The notes: generated by a model from the sequence alone, not told the origin. Numbered from the stretch's first letter, positions 1-8,950 are shown. The stretch is 64,000 nucleotides of DNA from Amycolatopsis eburnea (GCF_003937945.1 NZ_RSEC01000036.1:682001-746000), one strand, 5' to 3'. Numbers and translations: made by a program.

Positions 1-1875
1 TTGTCTGGACCAAGGCCGGACGCCGCTCGCGCGCACCGATTCCGGCGGCCGCGCGTCCGGCGCGAACCGCGCCAGCAGGGCGCCGGCGACGGTCATGATC
101 TCCGCCGGGGTGCGGTAGTTCACGGTCAGTTCCCGGTACTGCCACCGGTCGCCGGCGTACGGCGCCAGCATCGCGGCCCAGGACGTCGCCCCGGCCGCCG
201 ACCGGCGCTGGGCCAGGTCGCCGACGATCGTGAACGACCGGCTCGGGCACCGCCGCACCAGCACCCGCCAGTCCATTTCGGACAGTTCCTGCGCCTCGTC
301 GACGACGACGTGCCCGTACGTCCAGTCGCGGTCCGCGGCCGCGCGTTCGGCGAGGTCACGCGTGTCGCGCTCGCCGAAGCGGTCGGCCAGGTCTTCGGCG
401 TACAGCAGGTTTTCCGCGCTCAGCAGGACGTCTTCGTCCATCTCCTCGCGGTCCAGCTTGAGCACGTCCAGGACCCCGGCGGAGTACTCGGCCGCTTCGG
501 CCGCCCGCCGTCGCGCGGCGGTCCGGTCGGCGGCGTCGTCGCGGCCGAGCAGGTCGACCAGCTCGTCGAGCAGCGGCACGTCCGACACCGTCCAGGCACC
601 GCCGTCCGCGCGGAACAACGCGGGATCGGCGCCGGCGGCGGCCAGCCGGCGCGGCGACATGTACAGCGGCGCCAGCAGCGTCTCCGGCGTCAGCTCCGGC
701 CACAGCCCGTCGAGGACGGCGTCGAGCTGCTCGTGCTCCGCCAGTTCTTCGCGGACGTCGGCGCGCAGATCGGCCCACGCCCCGCGATCCGCCGGGGTCA
801 GCCAGCCCTCGCCGATCTTCGCCACGGCGCGCTCGGCGAGGAGCGCGACGACGTGCTCGCGGAACACCGCACGGGCTTCGTTGTGCGGCAAGCCCGACCG
901 ACGGGCTTCGAGCCTGGCTTCGGCCGCGACGCCCCGGTCGAGGTCGACGGTGACGTCGGCCAGCTCGACCGGCACCGGCTCGTCCGGCACCCGCTGCCGG
1001 TCGGCGACCGCTGCCGCGAGGACGCCGACCATCTTCGAAGACCCCTTGAGCCGCGCCACCTCCGGCGCGTCTTCGGCGGTGACGCGCAGGCCGGGCACGA
1101 GGTCGCCGGTGGTCGCGAAGACGACGTCCGATTCGCCGAGCGAAGGCAGCACGCGGCCGATGTGGTCGAGGAACAGCGGGCTCGGCCCGACCACCAGCAC
1201 GCCGGTGCGCGACATCCGCTCGCGCTGGGTGTAGAGCAGGTAGGCGACGCGGTGCAGCGCGACGGCGGTCTTCCCGGTCCCCGGGCCGCCCTCGACCACC
1301 AGGACGCCCGCGTGGCCCAGCCGGATGATCTCGTCCTGCTCGGCCTGGATCGTCGCGACGATGTCCCGCATGCCCTCGCCCCGGGGCGCGGTGACAGCGG
1401 CGAGCAAGGCGGCATCCCCGCGCTCGCCGGCCCCCGGCCGACCGAACACCTCGTCGGTGAACCCGGTGACGCGGCGGCCGACGGAATGGAACTGACGGCG
1501 GCGGCGCATGTTTTCCGGCGACGCCGCGGTGGCGACGTAGAACGGGCGCGCCGCCGGCGCCCGCCAATCCAGGAGCAGGGGCTCGTAGTCGTTTTCACCG
1601 TCGAAGAGGCCGATCCGGCCGATGTAGCCGCGTTCGCCCGAAAGGGTGTCCAGCCTGCCGAAGCAAAGCCCGTTGTCGACGGCGTTCAGCCGCGTCGCCT
1701 CCCGGGCCCGGATGCGCACGTCGGCGTCCCGGTCCACCAGCGCGATCCCGGTTTCCCCCAGCGCGGCGCGGTAGCGGGCCCGCGCCTGTTCGCGTTCGCG
1801 GTCGAGCCGCGCGTACAGCCCCGCGATGTACGCGCGCTCGTCCCGCAATTCCTCGTCGTACCCCTGATTTGACAA
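1..1875 (-). CDS. helD: HelD-type RNA polymerase-recycling helicase, 3' end cut by window edge
   Basis: The frame is open from a TTG start to the window edge, giving 625 residues; HelD proteins usually have about 700-770, so the C-terminus lies outside. Seen: an Arg/Glu-rich N-terminal coiled coil (about residues 5-60), Walker A GGPGTGKT near residue 196, a Walker B region VVVDEAQELSEMDW near 521-534 and a superfamily 1 motif VNYRTPAEIM near 583. Known: HelD inserts its coiled coil and an acidic loop into RNA polymerase, freeing stalled enzyme and lowering rifampicin sensitivity. TTG is chosen because GAGG sits 5 nt upstream and no ATG or GTG fits better. A UvrD/PcrA DNA helicase is less likely because of the N-terminal coiled coil and the LLDWRAPAARPFY segment typical of HelD. 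Confidence 0.86.
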   Translation of the reverse strand, partial: MSNQGYDEELRDERAYIAGLYARLDREREQARARYRAALGETGIALVDRDADVRIRAREATRLNAVDNGLCFGRLDTLSGERGYIGRIGLFDGENDYEPLLLDWRAPAARPFYVATAASPENMRRRRQFHSVGRRVTGFTDEVFGRPGAGERGDAALLAAVTAPRGEGMRDIVATIQAEQDEIIRLGHAGVLVVEGGPGTGKTAVALHRVAYLLYTQRERMSRTGVLVVGPSPLFLDHIGRVLPSLGESDVVFATTGDLVPGLRVTAEDAPEVARLKGSSKMVGVLAAAVADRQRVPDEPVPVELADVTVDLDRGVAAEARLEARRSGLPHNEARAVFREHVVALLAERAVAKIGEGWLTPADRGAWADLRADVREELAEHEQLDAVLDGLWPELTPETLLAPLYMSPRRLAAAGADPALFRADGGAWTVSDVPLLDELVDLLGRDDAADRTAARRRAAEAAEYSAGVLDVLKLDREEMDEDVLLSAENLLYAEDLADRFGERDTRDLAERAAADRDWTYGHVVVDEAQELSEMDWRVLVRRCPSRSFTIVGDLAQRRSAAGATSWAAMLAPYAGDRWQYRELTVNYRTPAEIMTVAGALLARFAPDARPPESVRASGVRPWSRQ

Positions 1876-1976
1876 TTTCCCCTCACAGCGGTTAGACTGG
1901 CACCAGATTCGGCGAGTTCTCCTTTTCGTTTCGGAGAGCACGCCGATTTTTTATTGTCCACCCGCTGTCAAGGGGC

Positions 1977-3794
1977 TCAGCCCAGCATGAATTCGCGCGG
2001 GTTCAGCGGCCGGTCCACCACCCGCACGTCACCCAGCAGCCCGGCGAAGCTCCGGTCGACCTTCCCGTCGTAGGAGGAGGCCCCGACCAGCCACGAGCCA
2101 CCCGGGTCGGCGAGCCCGACCGCCGGCGTGGCCGGGTTCCGCACCACCGGGCAGCCGTCGACGTAGACGATCGTGCGCCGGCCGTCGTTGACCACGGCGA
2201 CGTGCCACCACTTTTCGACCGCCAGCTCGTGCCCCCAGTTCGTCGAGGTCCGGTCCTGGTTGAGCGGGTACACCGCCCACTGCAGCTCCCCACCGTCCGA
2301 AAGGGACAGCGTGGCGGCCGATTCCTTCGGGTCGTCGCCGGTCTTGCCCGCCGCCGCGCCGCTGCCCTGCCGGGCGAACAGGCCGCACCAGCCGTGGTGG
2401 CCGTCCTTGAAGTTCGCCGGCAGCCGGAAGAACGCCTCGACGGTGTAGCCGCGCTCGAACTTCAGCCGGTTCATCGGCGCCGAGTCGACCGTGCGCAGGT
2501 ACGCGCCCCGGCTCGGGTCGCGGCCGCCGTCGAAGCGCAGGCTCGCCCGCGACGGCTGCCGCGGCGAGAACTCGCTCGCGTACTTCAGCGCGTCGGGCCC
2601 GCTGCCGGGCGCGGTGACGCGCGTGAGGTCGTTGCCGCGGCCGGTCTGGTCCCGCACGACAACGCTGTCCGGCACGGGCTTGCCGTCCTGGCCGCCCTCG
2701 AAGCGCCAGTAGGCGACGGTTCCGGGCACGAGCAGCTGCTTCGCCGGACGTCCCGGCGGGACCGGCACCGGCGCGAAGCCCTTGAACCGCTCGGCGAAGT
2801 CGATCTCGAGGCTGAAGTAGTCGGCCGAGCCGCTGCGCTCGACCTCGATCCGCTGCATCTCGCTCAGGTGGTCCTGCGCGGCGAGCCACGGCGAGAACGT
2901 CCGGACGTCGATCACGCCGCGCGCGAGGTCGAACTGGTAGAGCCGGACCATCGCGCTGCCGCCGTAGTAGCGGTCCTGGTAGTTGGCGATGTGGACGTGG
3001 ACGTCGTGCCCGGCGGCGTTCTTGCGGACCGTGCGCCCGGTCGGCCAGTAGTGGCCGTTCAGCGTCAGGAAGATCTGGTCGTTGCCGTCGACGAGCTCCT
3101 TCCAGACCAGCTCGCCGAAGGTGGAGAACTGCGCCTGGTGGTCGTCGTCGGCCCAGACCAGCTCGTGGATGGTGAGGATCGCGGGCAACGCCGGGTGCTG
3201 CGCGAGGACCTGCTTCGCCCAGTTCAAGCCACCCGCCGACGGCCGCCAGTCCAGGGCGAGCAGCAGCCATTCGCGGCCACCGCCGCGGAAGATGTGGAAG
3301 GTGTTGTAGCCGTCCTTGGACGCGCCCTTGAACGTCGGCGAGTTGCGGTGGCGCTGCGGGCCGAAGGCGTCGAGGTACGGCGAGGGCCCGCGCTGGTCGT
3401 CCTTCGAGCCGTCGATGTCGTGGTTGCCCGCGAGGGTGCTGTACGGGAACCGGCGGCGGTCGAGCGCCTGGAACGACTTGCTGATCCTGGCGAACTCGTC
3501 GGCGCGGCCGTTCTGGGTGAGATCTCCGAGGTGAGCGAGGAAGACAACGTTGTCATCCGACTCGTCGAGGACGTACCGCAGCGACGCGTCCAGCGGGGCC
3601 GCGTCGCCGCGGTCCTCGTCGAACAGGTACTGGGTGTCCGGCATGACCACGAGCGTGAAGCGCGGGTCTTCCTGGTCCGGGCGGTGCGGGCCCTGCGCGT
3701 GGGCGGCCGGCGCGCCGAGGACGCCCGGCAGGGTCGCGGCGGCGGCGACGGCCGGGGCGCCGAGGAGGAAGGTCCGGCGAGAAGTGTCAGTCAC
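1977..3794 (-). CDS. Tat-exported metallophosphoesterase with C-terminal LamG-like domain
   Basis: 605 residues from a GTG start. The N-terminus reads VTDTSRRTFLLGAPAVAAAA, a twin-arginine signal (SRRTFLL) with a likely cleavage site after AHA. The catalytic domain (about 40-330) shows the calcineurin-like metal motifs in order: MPDTQYL, HLGDLTQNG, LAGNHD, ILTIHE and LNGHYW. From about residue 390 (VAYWRFEGG) a concanavalin/LamG-like beta sandwich continues to the end. I infer a folded secreted phosphoesterase or nuclease acting outside the membrane; the substrate is unknown. The frame remains open upstream to 3875, but a start there would precede the Tat motif with an Arg-rich stretch and overlap the divergent gene, so 3794 is preferred. 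Confidence 0.85.
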   Translation of the reverse strand: MTDTSRRTFLLGAPAVAAAATLPGVLGAPAAHAQGPHRPDQEDPRFTLVVMPDTQYLFDEDRGDAAPLDASLRYVLDESDDNVVFLAHLGDLTQNGRADEFARISKSFQALDRRRFPYSTLAGNHDIDGSKDDQRGPSPYLDAFGPQRHRNSPTFKGASKDGYNTFHIFRGGGREWLLLALDWRPSAGGLNWAKQVLAQHPALPAILTIHELVWADDDHQAQFSTFGELVWKELVDGNDQIFLTLNGHYWPTGRTVRKNAAGHDVHVHIANYQDRYYGGSAMVRLYQFDLARGVIDVRTFSPWLAAQDHLSEMQRIEVERSGSADYFSLEIDFAERFKGFAPVPVPPGRPAKQLLVPGTVAYWRFEGGQDGKPVPDSVVVRDQTGRGNDLTRVTAPGSGPDALKYASEFSPRQPSRASLRFDGGRDPSRGAYLRTVDSAPMNRLKFERGYTVEAFFRLPANFKDGHHGWCGLFARQGSGAAAGKTGDDPKESAATLSLSDGGELQWAVYPLNQDRTSTNWGHELAVEKWWHVAVVNDGRRTIVYVDGCPVVRNPATPAVGLADPGGSWLVGASSYDGKVDRSFAGLLGDVRVVDRPLNPREFMLG

Positions 3795-3861
3795 GGGCGG
3801 GAAGCTACGGGCGCCGCCCGACCGCACCGGCAACTGCCGCCGAACGCGGGATGAACAGCGG

Positions 3862-3867
3862 TACTGT
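3862..3867 (+). promoter_or_regulatory. -10 element, leaderless-type promoter of VOC gene
   Basis: TACTGT followed by six bases (tcgcgc) and then ATG at 3874. Transcription would start at the start codon. No -35 consensus is visible. Confidence 0.55.
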
Positions 3868-3873
3868 TCGCGC

Positions 3874-4266
3874 ATGAGCGGCCCGCGGGTGTTCCGGTTG
3901 ATCCAGCCCGTCGACGACGTCGAAGTCGCCGTCGCGTTCTACACCGCCGTCCTCGGCGACCCCGGCGAGCGGATCGCCGTCAACCGCCACTACTTCCGCT
4001 GCGGCGACGTCGTGCTCGCCTGCGTGGAAGCGCCGCTCGAGCACCGCGAGCCGCGGCCGCGGCGAGACCCGCGGATCGTCTACCTCGCGGTCGACGACGT
4101 CGACGAGACCTTCGAGCGCGTGCGCGCGGCCGGGCCGCGCTGGATCGACGACGCCATCGAGACGCAGTTCTGGGGCGAGCGCTCCTTCTACGCCGACGAC
4201 CCGTTCGGCAACCCGCTCTGCTTCGTGCAGGAGGACACGCTCTACTTGGGCGGGCCCGTCGGCTGA
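3874..4266 (+). CDS. VOC (glyoxalase/bleomycin-resistance fold) protein
   Basis: 130 residues in one vicinal-oxygen-chelate unit. Two beta-alpha-beta-beta-beta modules are visible: LIQPVDDVEVAVAFYTAVLG at the N-terminus and IVYLAVDDVDETFERVRAAG near residue 70, ending in the typical YADDPFGNPLCFVQE. A possible metal-ligand Glu is present in the last strand (FVQE). Known relatives include glyoxalase I, dioxygenases and antibiotic-binding proteins, so the substrate cannot be assigned. It is divergent from the metallophosphoesterase and its last 25 bases overlap the convergent DUF6328 gene. No Shine-Dalgarno precedes the ATG; expression looks leaderless. Confidence 0.82.
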   Translation: MSGPRVFRLIQPVDDVEVAVAFYTAVLGDPGERIAVNRHYFRCGDVVLACVEAPLEHREPRPRRDPRIVYLAVDDVDETFERVRAAGPRWIDDAIETQFWGERSFYADDPFGNPLCFVQEDTLYLGGPVG

Positions 4267-4730
4267 TCGCCGTTGGCCGGGTGCATCCGGATCGGCATGA
4301 CGAACCAGAGGATCCCGAAGATCAGCAAGCAGAGCGCGGCCATGACGACCATCGCGATCCAGCCGTAGACGACCTTCGCGATCAGCGCGACGGTCGACGT
4401 GATCGCCAGCGCCAGGCAGACCAGCCCGACCAGCACGAGCCGGTTGCCCACGGTCAGGATCCGTTCCCGGCTCCCCGTGCGGAACAGCAGCCGGTGCCAG
4501 GCCGCGGGCGCGGTCAGCAGCGCCGTCGCGGCCACGGCGAGCGCGACCGCGGACAGGTGCAGCGACTTCTCGAACCCGCTCGCGTCGTGGAAGCGGTCGG
4601 TGAACACCACCGACAGCAGGAACCCGAACAGGATCTGCACGCCGGCCTGCGCGACCCGCAGCTCTTGCAGCAGCTCGCCGACGTTGCGCGTCAGCTGCTC
4701 GTTGCGGGTCTCGCCGGTGTGTTCGGGCAC
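4242..4730 (-). CDS. DUF6328 four-helix membrane protein
   Basis: 162 residues from GTG. A soluble helix (ETRNEQLTRNVGELLQELRV) is followed by four predicted membrane segments, beginning ILFGFLLSVVFTD, AVALAVAATALLTAP, LVLVGLVCLALAITS and WIAMVVMAALCLLIFGILWF. The ELLQELRVAQAGVQILFGFLL start matches the DUF6328 family of actinobacterial membrane proteins, whose function is not known. It ends convergently inside the VOC gene. The C-terminal tail (MHPANGDQPTGPPK) is short and cytoplasmic-like. Confidence 0.78.
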   Translation of the reverse strand: MPEHTGETRNEQLTRNVGELLQELRVAQAGVQILFGFLLSVVFTDRFHDASGFEKSLHLSAVALAVAATALLTAPAAWHRLLFRTGSRERILTVGNRLVLVGLVCLALAITSTVALIAKVVYGWIAMVVMAALCLLIFGILWFVMPIRMHPANGDQPTGPPK

Positions 4731-4736
4731 ACAACG

Positions 4737-4742
4737 ACCTTA
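4737..4742 (-). promoter_or_regulatory. -10 element, leaderless-type promoter of DUF6328 gene
   Basis: On the minus strand TAAGGT is followed by CGTTGT and the GTG start at 4730. No ribosome-binding site lies in this gap. Confidence 0.55.
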
Positions 4743-4854
4743 ACCGGGCCCGGGATCTCCCACCGGATGGGAAAAGCGTGAGTTTCCCCCGCCGCCGGCC
4801 ACTCCTTCGTGTGAAGATCATGGCGACCGGCGTTCGCGCTGCTAGAGAAGGACC

Positions 4855-5412
4855 ATGCGTCTCCTCCCGGCTTTCGCCGCCGCGGCGGCCCTCACCGCGT
4901 TCTTCCCCGCCGTCGCGTCCGCCTCACCCGTGCACGTCGCGACCGCGCACGGCACGTTCACCGCGTATGCCCCCAGCGCACACGCGGTGACGTACCGCCC
5001 CGACCTCGTCCCCGCGGGTGCCCGCGCGCACGTGTTCAGCCTCTCGGCGGCGCACGCGGGCACGACGACCACGCTGGTCGTCACCGGCCTGCGGCCCGGG
5101 CGCGCGTACGGCGCCCACGCGCACGCGCAGCGGTGCGGCGCCACCGGTGACGCCGCCGGGCCGCACTTCCAGCACGTGCCGGACCCGGTGAAGCCGTCGA
5201 CCGACCCCGCGTACGCCAACCCCCGCAACGAGATCTGGCTCGACTTCACCACCGACCGGCTCGGCACCGGCTTCGCCCGGTCCACTGTGGACTGGACGTT
5301 CGCCGGGCGGCGGGCCCGGTCCGTGGTCGTGCACGAGACGCACACGCACACCGATCCCGGTCACGCGGGCACGGCGGGCGCCCGGCTGGCCTGCCTGGAC
5401 GTGGACTTCTAG
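4855..5412 (+). CDS. Secreted Cu/Zn-superoxide-dismutase-family protein
   Basis: 185 residues with a Sec signal peptide (cleavage near VASAS, residue 23). The SOD fold is shown by GAHAHAQRCG (the first two copper His), GPHFQHV (bridging-type His), VVHETHTH (fourth copper His) and GTAGARLACLDV (the active-site Arg and the disulfide Cys). The usual zinc-loop His residues are not in their normal places: the segment that should contain them reads PAYANPRNEIWLDF. This resembles copper-only SODs such as those of mycobacteria. AGAAGGA lies just upstream of the ATG. I infer superoxide removal outside the membrane; loss of activity is possible. Confidence 0.78.
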   Translation: MRLLPAFAAAAALTAFFPAVASASPVHVATAHGTFTAYAPSAHAVTYRPDLVPAGARAHVFSLSAAHAGTTTTLVVTGLRPGRAYGAHAHAQRCGATGDAAGPHFQHVPDPVKPSTDPAYANPRNEIWLDFTTDRLGTGFARSTVDWTFAGRRARSVVVHETHTHTDPGHAGTAGARLACLDVDF

Positions 5413-5805
5413 TCACCACCCCCAAGAGCGCTCGGGCACCACGCGGATGCGCACGGAGTACTCGGCGTCGAAGGCTTCCGGTGTCCCGAAGCCGATCGCC
5501 GCGTAGTCGGAGCCGTACTTCTCGAGGTACCCCGGCGCCTCCGACGCCTTCGCCTCGTCGACGGTCGCCTTCCCGTTGACGACGAGGATCGAGCCGCCGT
5601 GCTCGTCGCCGTTGAGGTGGAAGCTCACCTCGGGGTTCGCCTCGATGTGCCGGAGCTTCGCGGTGTCCGGCTTGCTGAACAGCACGACGTCGTCGCCGTC
5701 GAGCACGAACCACACCGGCCGCGGTGCCGGCCGGCCCTTCGGCGTGACGGTGGTCAGCCACGCGATCTTCTCGCCCGCCCGGTCGGCGAGCTTCGGTTCC
5801 GCCAT
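5413..5805 (-). CDS. PPOX-class F420-dependent oxidoreductase (Rv3369-like)
   Basis: 130 residues of a split-barrel flavin/deazaflavin fold. The start KIAWLTTVTPKGRPAPRPVWFVLDGDDVVLFSKP and the middle NPEVSFHLNGDEHGGSILVVNGKA fit the TIGR03667 family of probable F420-binding enzymes. Known relatives reduce or oxidise small molecules with F420H2, and the physiological substrate is unknown. The ATG is preceded by GGGGG at a good distance. Its stop directly abuts the stop of the convergent SOD-like gene. The frame is open further upstream but only with low-complexity sequence. Confidence 0.8.
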   Translation of the reverse strand: MAEPKLADRAGEKIAWLTTVTPKGRPAPRPVWFVLDGDDVVLFSKPDTAKLRHIEANPEVSFHLNGDEHGGSILVVNGKATVDEAKASEAPGYLEKYGSDYAAIGFGTPEAFDAEYSVRIRVVPERSWGW

Positions 5806-5872
5806 GTCGGTGCCCCCTGGCTCCTCGGTCCTGTGACCCAGGTAACCACGGGGCACCGACAATTCTTCCCGG

Positions 5873-7660
5873 CTAGCGCGAGGCGACCCGGCGGGCGTAG
5901 CGCGTCCCGGCCGCCAGCAGCACCAGCCCGGCGCCGAGGAACGCGCCGACCCGCGCCAGCCCGTCCAGCGCCGACAGGTCGAACAGCACCAGCTTGAGCA
6001 CCGCGGCACCGACCAGGACCAGCCCGGTCACGCGCAGCCCGACGACGTCGATCCCGCGCAGCAGGAGCACGAGCGCGGCGACCGTCCAGGACACCGTGAT
6101 CAGCGCGTGGCCGAGCAGGAAGCCCGAGCGGCCGGGTACCGCGAGCAGCGACCCGCACAGCACCACCCCGGCGGCGCCGTACAGCGCCGCGACCCCGGCG
6201 AGCAGCCACACCGGCAGGTCGTCGGCCGGCCCGCGGAACACCGCCAGCCGGGCCGCCGCCCACGGCAGCGCGACCGACACGGCGAGGATGAGCGCGGCCA
6301 CCGCGAGCGCGCCGGCCAGCTCGGCGGCCGAGCGGGTGCGCGGGACGATCAGCAGCGCGGGCGTGACGTCGAAGAACACGCCGATCAGGCCGCCGATCGC
6401 GGCGAACCCGAGCGCGGCGCCGAGCGCGAACCGGTTGCGGCCGGCGACCGCGGCCACGACCAGCAGCAGCGCCTCGCCGAGCAGCACCCCGGCGCGGGCC
6501 GCGCCGTCGAACTGCGTGACGGTCGCCTGCAGGATCGCGAGCAGGCCGGCCAGCCCGGCCAGGTGCCCGGCGACGCCCGGCCAGAAGCGACGCGCCGCCC
6601 AGACGGCGAGCAGGAGCGCGCCGGCGCCCGCGGTGATCGGCACGGCCTGCGCCTTCGGCAGCAGCAGCGCGGCGAGGAGCGTGGGCAGCACGGCGGTCGC
6701 CAGCACCGAAAGCGCGGCGGGGTCGTTCTCGCGGCGGCGCAGCACGATCAGCGCGAGGACGATCCCGACGACGCCGGCCCCGCCCGCCGCGGCCGTGTTG
6801 GCCCAGCCGCCGCCCTGGCCGAGCACCGCCGTGCTGATCACGGAGGCGAACAGCGGCGGGACCCCGGCGGCGAGCGTCAGCGACGACCAGTCGCGGCGCA
6901 GCTGCACCGGCGTCGTCGCGAGCTGGACCATGAGCAGGAAGGTGACCAGTTCGGCGGTGAACCCGCGGGTGATCATCGGCGCGCAGACGACGCAGCCGAC
7001 GACGACGGCGGAGGCCAGCAGCGGCGACTCCCAGCGCACGGCCACGAGCAGCCCGCCGACGGTGATCGCCAGCCCGGCGGCCAGCCCGGCGAGCACCGGC
7101 AGGAATTCGTAGAGCGACGTCGCGGCGACGGCGTCCAGGTAGAGCGTCGCGATGCCGGTGGCGGCGAGCGCGAAGGCCCCGGTGCGCCCGGCGGGCTTGC
7201 GGTGCAGCCACACGCCGGTGCCGGTCAGCGCCAGCCCGAAGGCGGCGCCGACGAGCACCCGCGGCAGCGGCCCGAGCCAGCCCCGCTGGACGGCCAGCAC
7301 CAGCAGCAGGACGACGCCGAGCAGCGTGACGGCCCCGCCGACCCAGGCGAGCACGCGGCTGCCCGCGCCTTCCTTGCCGAGCTTCTCGCCCAGCGTCGGG
7401 CGCGGAACGGGCGGCTGGGGAGGCTGCGGGAAGTACTGCGGCCGGGGCGGCTGCCATTGGTACTGCGGCCACGGCGGCGGCATCGGCTGAGGTTGCGGCT
7501 GGGGCTGGGGTTGCGGCTGGGCCGGTGCGGCCTGCTGCGGAGCGGGCTTCGGCTGCTCGGCGCGGGCGGTCCGCAGTTCGGCACCCACCACGGCGAGACG
7601 ACGCCCCAGGTCGTCGATCTCGCCGGCGAGCCGGAGGAGCACATCTGCTTCGGTGGTCAT
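5873..7660 (-). CDS. DUF2339 polytopic membrane protein
   Basis: 595 residues. The first 25 form an amphipathic helix (EADVLLRLAGEIDDLGRRL), then a linker rich in Pro and Gln with a PQPQPQPQ run encoded by short tandem repeats. The rest is about 18-20 hydrophobic segments (for example VLAWVGGAVTLLGVVLLLVL and AALFAWL-like blocks), as in the DUF2339 predicted membrane protein family. No catalytic motif is visible and the role is unknown. ATG at 7660 is chosen; a GTG five codons upstream (7675) is equally possible. The gene stands alone, between the PPOX gene and the oxidoreductase at 7721. Confidence 0.8.
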   Translation of the reverse strand: MTTEADVLLRLAGEIDDLGRRLAVVGAELRTARAEQPKPAPQQAAPAQPQPQPQPQPQPMPPPWPQYQWQPPRPQYFPQPPQPPVPRPTLGEKLGKEGAGSRVLAWVGGAVTLLGVVLLLVLAVQRGWLGPLPRVLVGAAFGLALTGTGVWLHRKPAGRTGAFALAATGIATLYLDAVAATSLYEFLPVLAGLAAGLAITVGGLLVAVRWESPLLASAVVVGCVVCAPMITRGFTAELVTFLLMVQLATTPVQLRRDWSSLTLAAGVPPLFASVISTAVLGQGGGWANTAAAGGAGVVGIVLALIVLRRRENDPAALSVLATAVLPTLLAALLLPKAQAVPITAGAGALLLAVWAARRFWPGVAGHLAGLAGLLAILQATVTQFDGAARAGVLLGEALLLVVAAVAGRNRFALGAALGFAAIGGLIGVFFDVTPALLIVPRTRSAAELAGALAVAALILAVSVALPWAAARLAVFRGPADDLPVWLLAGVAALYGAAGVVLCGSLLAVPGRSGFLLGHALITVSWTVAALVLLLRGIDVVGLRVTGLVLVGAAVLKLVLFDLSALDGLARVGAFLGAGLVLLAAGTRYARRVASR

Positions 7661-7720
7661 ACCGCACAGGGTCACGCACCGGCGCCCACCTGCGGATCCG
7701 TAGCACTACTCAAACCCGGG

Positions 7721-8686
7721 TCACGTCCTGGTCGCGGCCAGCACCTCGTCCACGGTGGTCATGATCGAAACGGTCTCGGCCAGCGGCATCAGCGGGCTCT
7801 CGGTCTCGCCGTTCGCCAGCCGGAGCGCCACCTCGTCGGCCTGGTACCGCAGGCCACGCCCCTCGTCGACGTACTCGAACCGGCTCCGCTCGCCCTCGCG
7901 CGGGATGAGCGTGAAGGAGGCCGGCGCGTAGAAGGCGCCCTCGATCTCGATGCGCGCGTCGGTGCCCACGATCGACGCGGTGGTCGGCGAAGCCGCGCTG
8001 AGCGTGCAGCTGAGCACGGCCTGCGCGCCGCTCTCGTAGCCGAACAGCATGGACATCTGCGCGTCCACGCCGGTGAACGCGGGCGTCGCCATGGCGGCGA
8101 CGCGCGCGGGCGGGCCGAGCACCATCGAGGCGAACGAAACGGGGTAGATCCCCAGGTCGAGCAGGGCGCCGCCGCCGAGTTCGGGGGCGAACAGCCGGAA
8201 CCCGGGGTCCTCGGCGAACCACTGCCCGTGGTCGGCGGACACGGTGACGACCCGGCCGAGGCGCGGCAGCAGCTCGCGGACGTGCCGGATGTGCGGGAGG
8301 AACCGCGTCCACATGGCCTCCATGAGGAAGAGGTCCTTCTCCCGCGCCAGCTCGACGAGGTCCCGCGCTTCGGCGGCGTTCATCGTGAAGGGCTTCTCGA
8401 CGAGCACCGGCTTGCCTGCTTCGAGCGCGAGCCGCGCGTTGGCGTGGTGCAGGGGGTGCGGCGTGGCGACGTAGACGACATCGATGTCAGGGTCGTTCGC
8501 GAGGGCTTCGTAGCTGCCGTGCCGAGCGGGGACGCCCCGCGCGTCGGCGAACCGCCCGGCGGCCTCGGCGGTCCGGGACCCGACGGCGGCGACGACGCCG
8601 GAGCTGGTCAGCGCCAAGTCGTCGGCGAAGGCCTTCGCGATGCCGCCGGTGCCCATGATTCCCCAGCGCAGGGGCTTGTCGTTCAT
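7721..8686 (-). CDS. Gfo/Idh/MocA-family NAD(P)-dependent oxidoreductase
   Basis: 321 residues. The Rossmann start RWGIMGTGGIAKAFADDL binds NAD(P). YVATPHPLHHANARLALEAG and VLVEKPFTMNAAEA contain the family EKP lysine, and the second half (LGGGALLDLGIYPVSFASMVLG) carries the GGGxLxDxGxY signature of the C-terminal alpha/beta domain. Relatives oxidise sugars, inositols or trans-dihydrodiols; the substrate cannot be read here. The start ATG overlaps the stop of a possible 56-codon gene (ATGA), yet its own leaderless-type -10 lies inside that gene. Confidence 0.88.
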   Translation of the reverse strand: MNDKPLRWGIMGTGGIAKAFADDLALTSSGVVAAVGSRTAEAAGRFADARGVPARHGSYEALANDPDIDVVYVATPHPLHHANARLALEAGKPVLVEKPFTMNAAEARDLVELAREKDLFLMEAMWTRFLPHIRHVRELLPRLGRVVTVSADHGQWFAEDPGFRLFAPELGGGALLDLGIYPVSFASMVLGPPARVAAMATPAFTGVDAQMSMLFGYESGAQAVLSCTLSAASPTTASIVGTDARIEIEGAFYAPASFTLIPREGERSRFEYVDEGRGLRYQADEVALRLANGETESPLMPLAETVSIMTTVDEVLAATRT

Positions 8687-8853
8687 GCCGACGAGCCTAG
8701 GCGCCCCACTTCGCGGCGCGCCCAGGCCGCGGCGAGCGAGCGCCGCCACAGCTCCTGCTCGTGGTCGGCCAGGTAGAAGGAGGCGGCCTGCCCGGTCGAA
8801 ACCCCGTCGGGGACGGGGAAGACGAACCAGGCGTGCGTCGGCGGAGCCGTCAC
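8683..8853 (-). CDS. Possible 56-residue small protein, coupled to the oxidoreductase
   Basis: A GTG-initiated frame of 57 codons ends in a TGA that overlaps the next start codon (ATGA). Nearly every codon ends in G or C, as in true genes here. The product begins VTAPPTHAWFVFPVPDGVS and has a short amphipathic helix (LADHEQELWRRSLAAAWARRE). No family is recognised. The upstream sequence offers only GGCGGG as a weak ribosome site. It could be an uncounted small gene or chance coding in a high-GC leader. Confidence 0.42.
   Translation of the reverse strand: MTAPPTHAWFVFPVPDGVSTGQAASFYLADHEQELWRRSLAAAWARREVGRLGSSA
8694..8699 (-). promoter_or_regulatory. -10 element, leaderless-type promoter of oxidoreductase
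   Basis: TAGGCT, then CGTCGGC and the ATG at 8686 on the minus strand. It lies within the last codons of the small upstream frame. Confidence 0.5.
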
Positions 8854-8950
8854 GCACCCGCCGCTTCGAAAGCAGGACTTCCCCCGCGCCGCCTTCCGTC
8901 AGTGACCGGTTGTGGCCACTCGCTTTTGGTCCACGCGGAAGGAAGGGAAC

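Noticed and set aside
1..1872. Long open frame on the plus strand opposite helD
   Set aside because: Composition is Arg/Pro/Gly noise, with no family resemblance; the opposite strand encodes a complete set of HelD motifs.
1943..1971. TTGACA on the minus strand as a -35 box for helD, and a possible rifampicin-associated element
   Set aside because: No -10 of type TAnnnT falls 16-19 bases downstream, and the known inverted-repeat element is not complete.
2202..3854. 550-codon frame opposite the metallophosphoesterase
   Set aside because: Low-complexity and antisense to a gene with all metal motifs.
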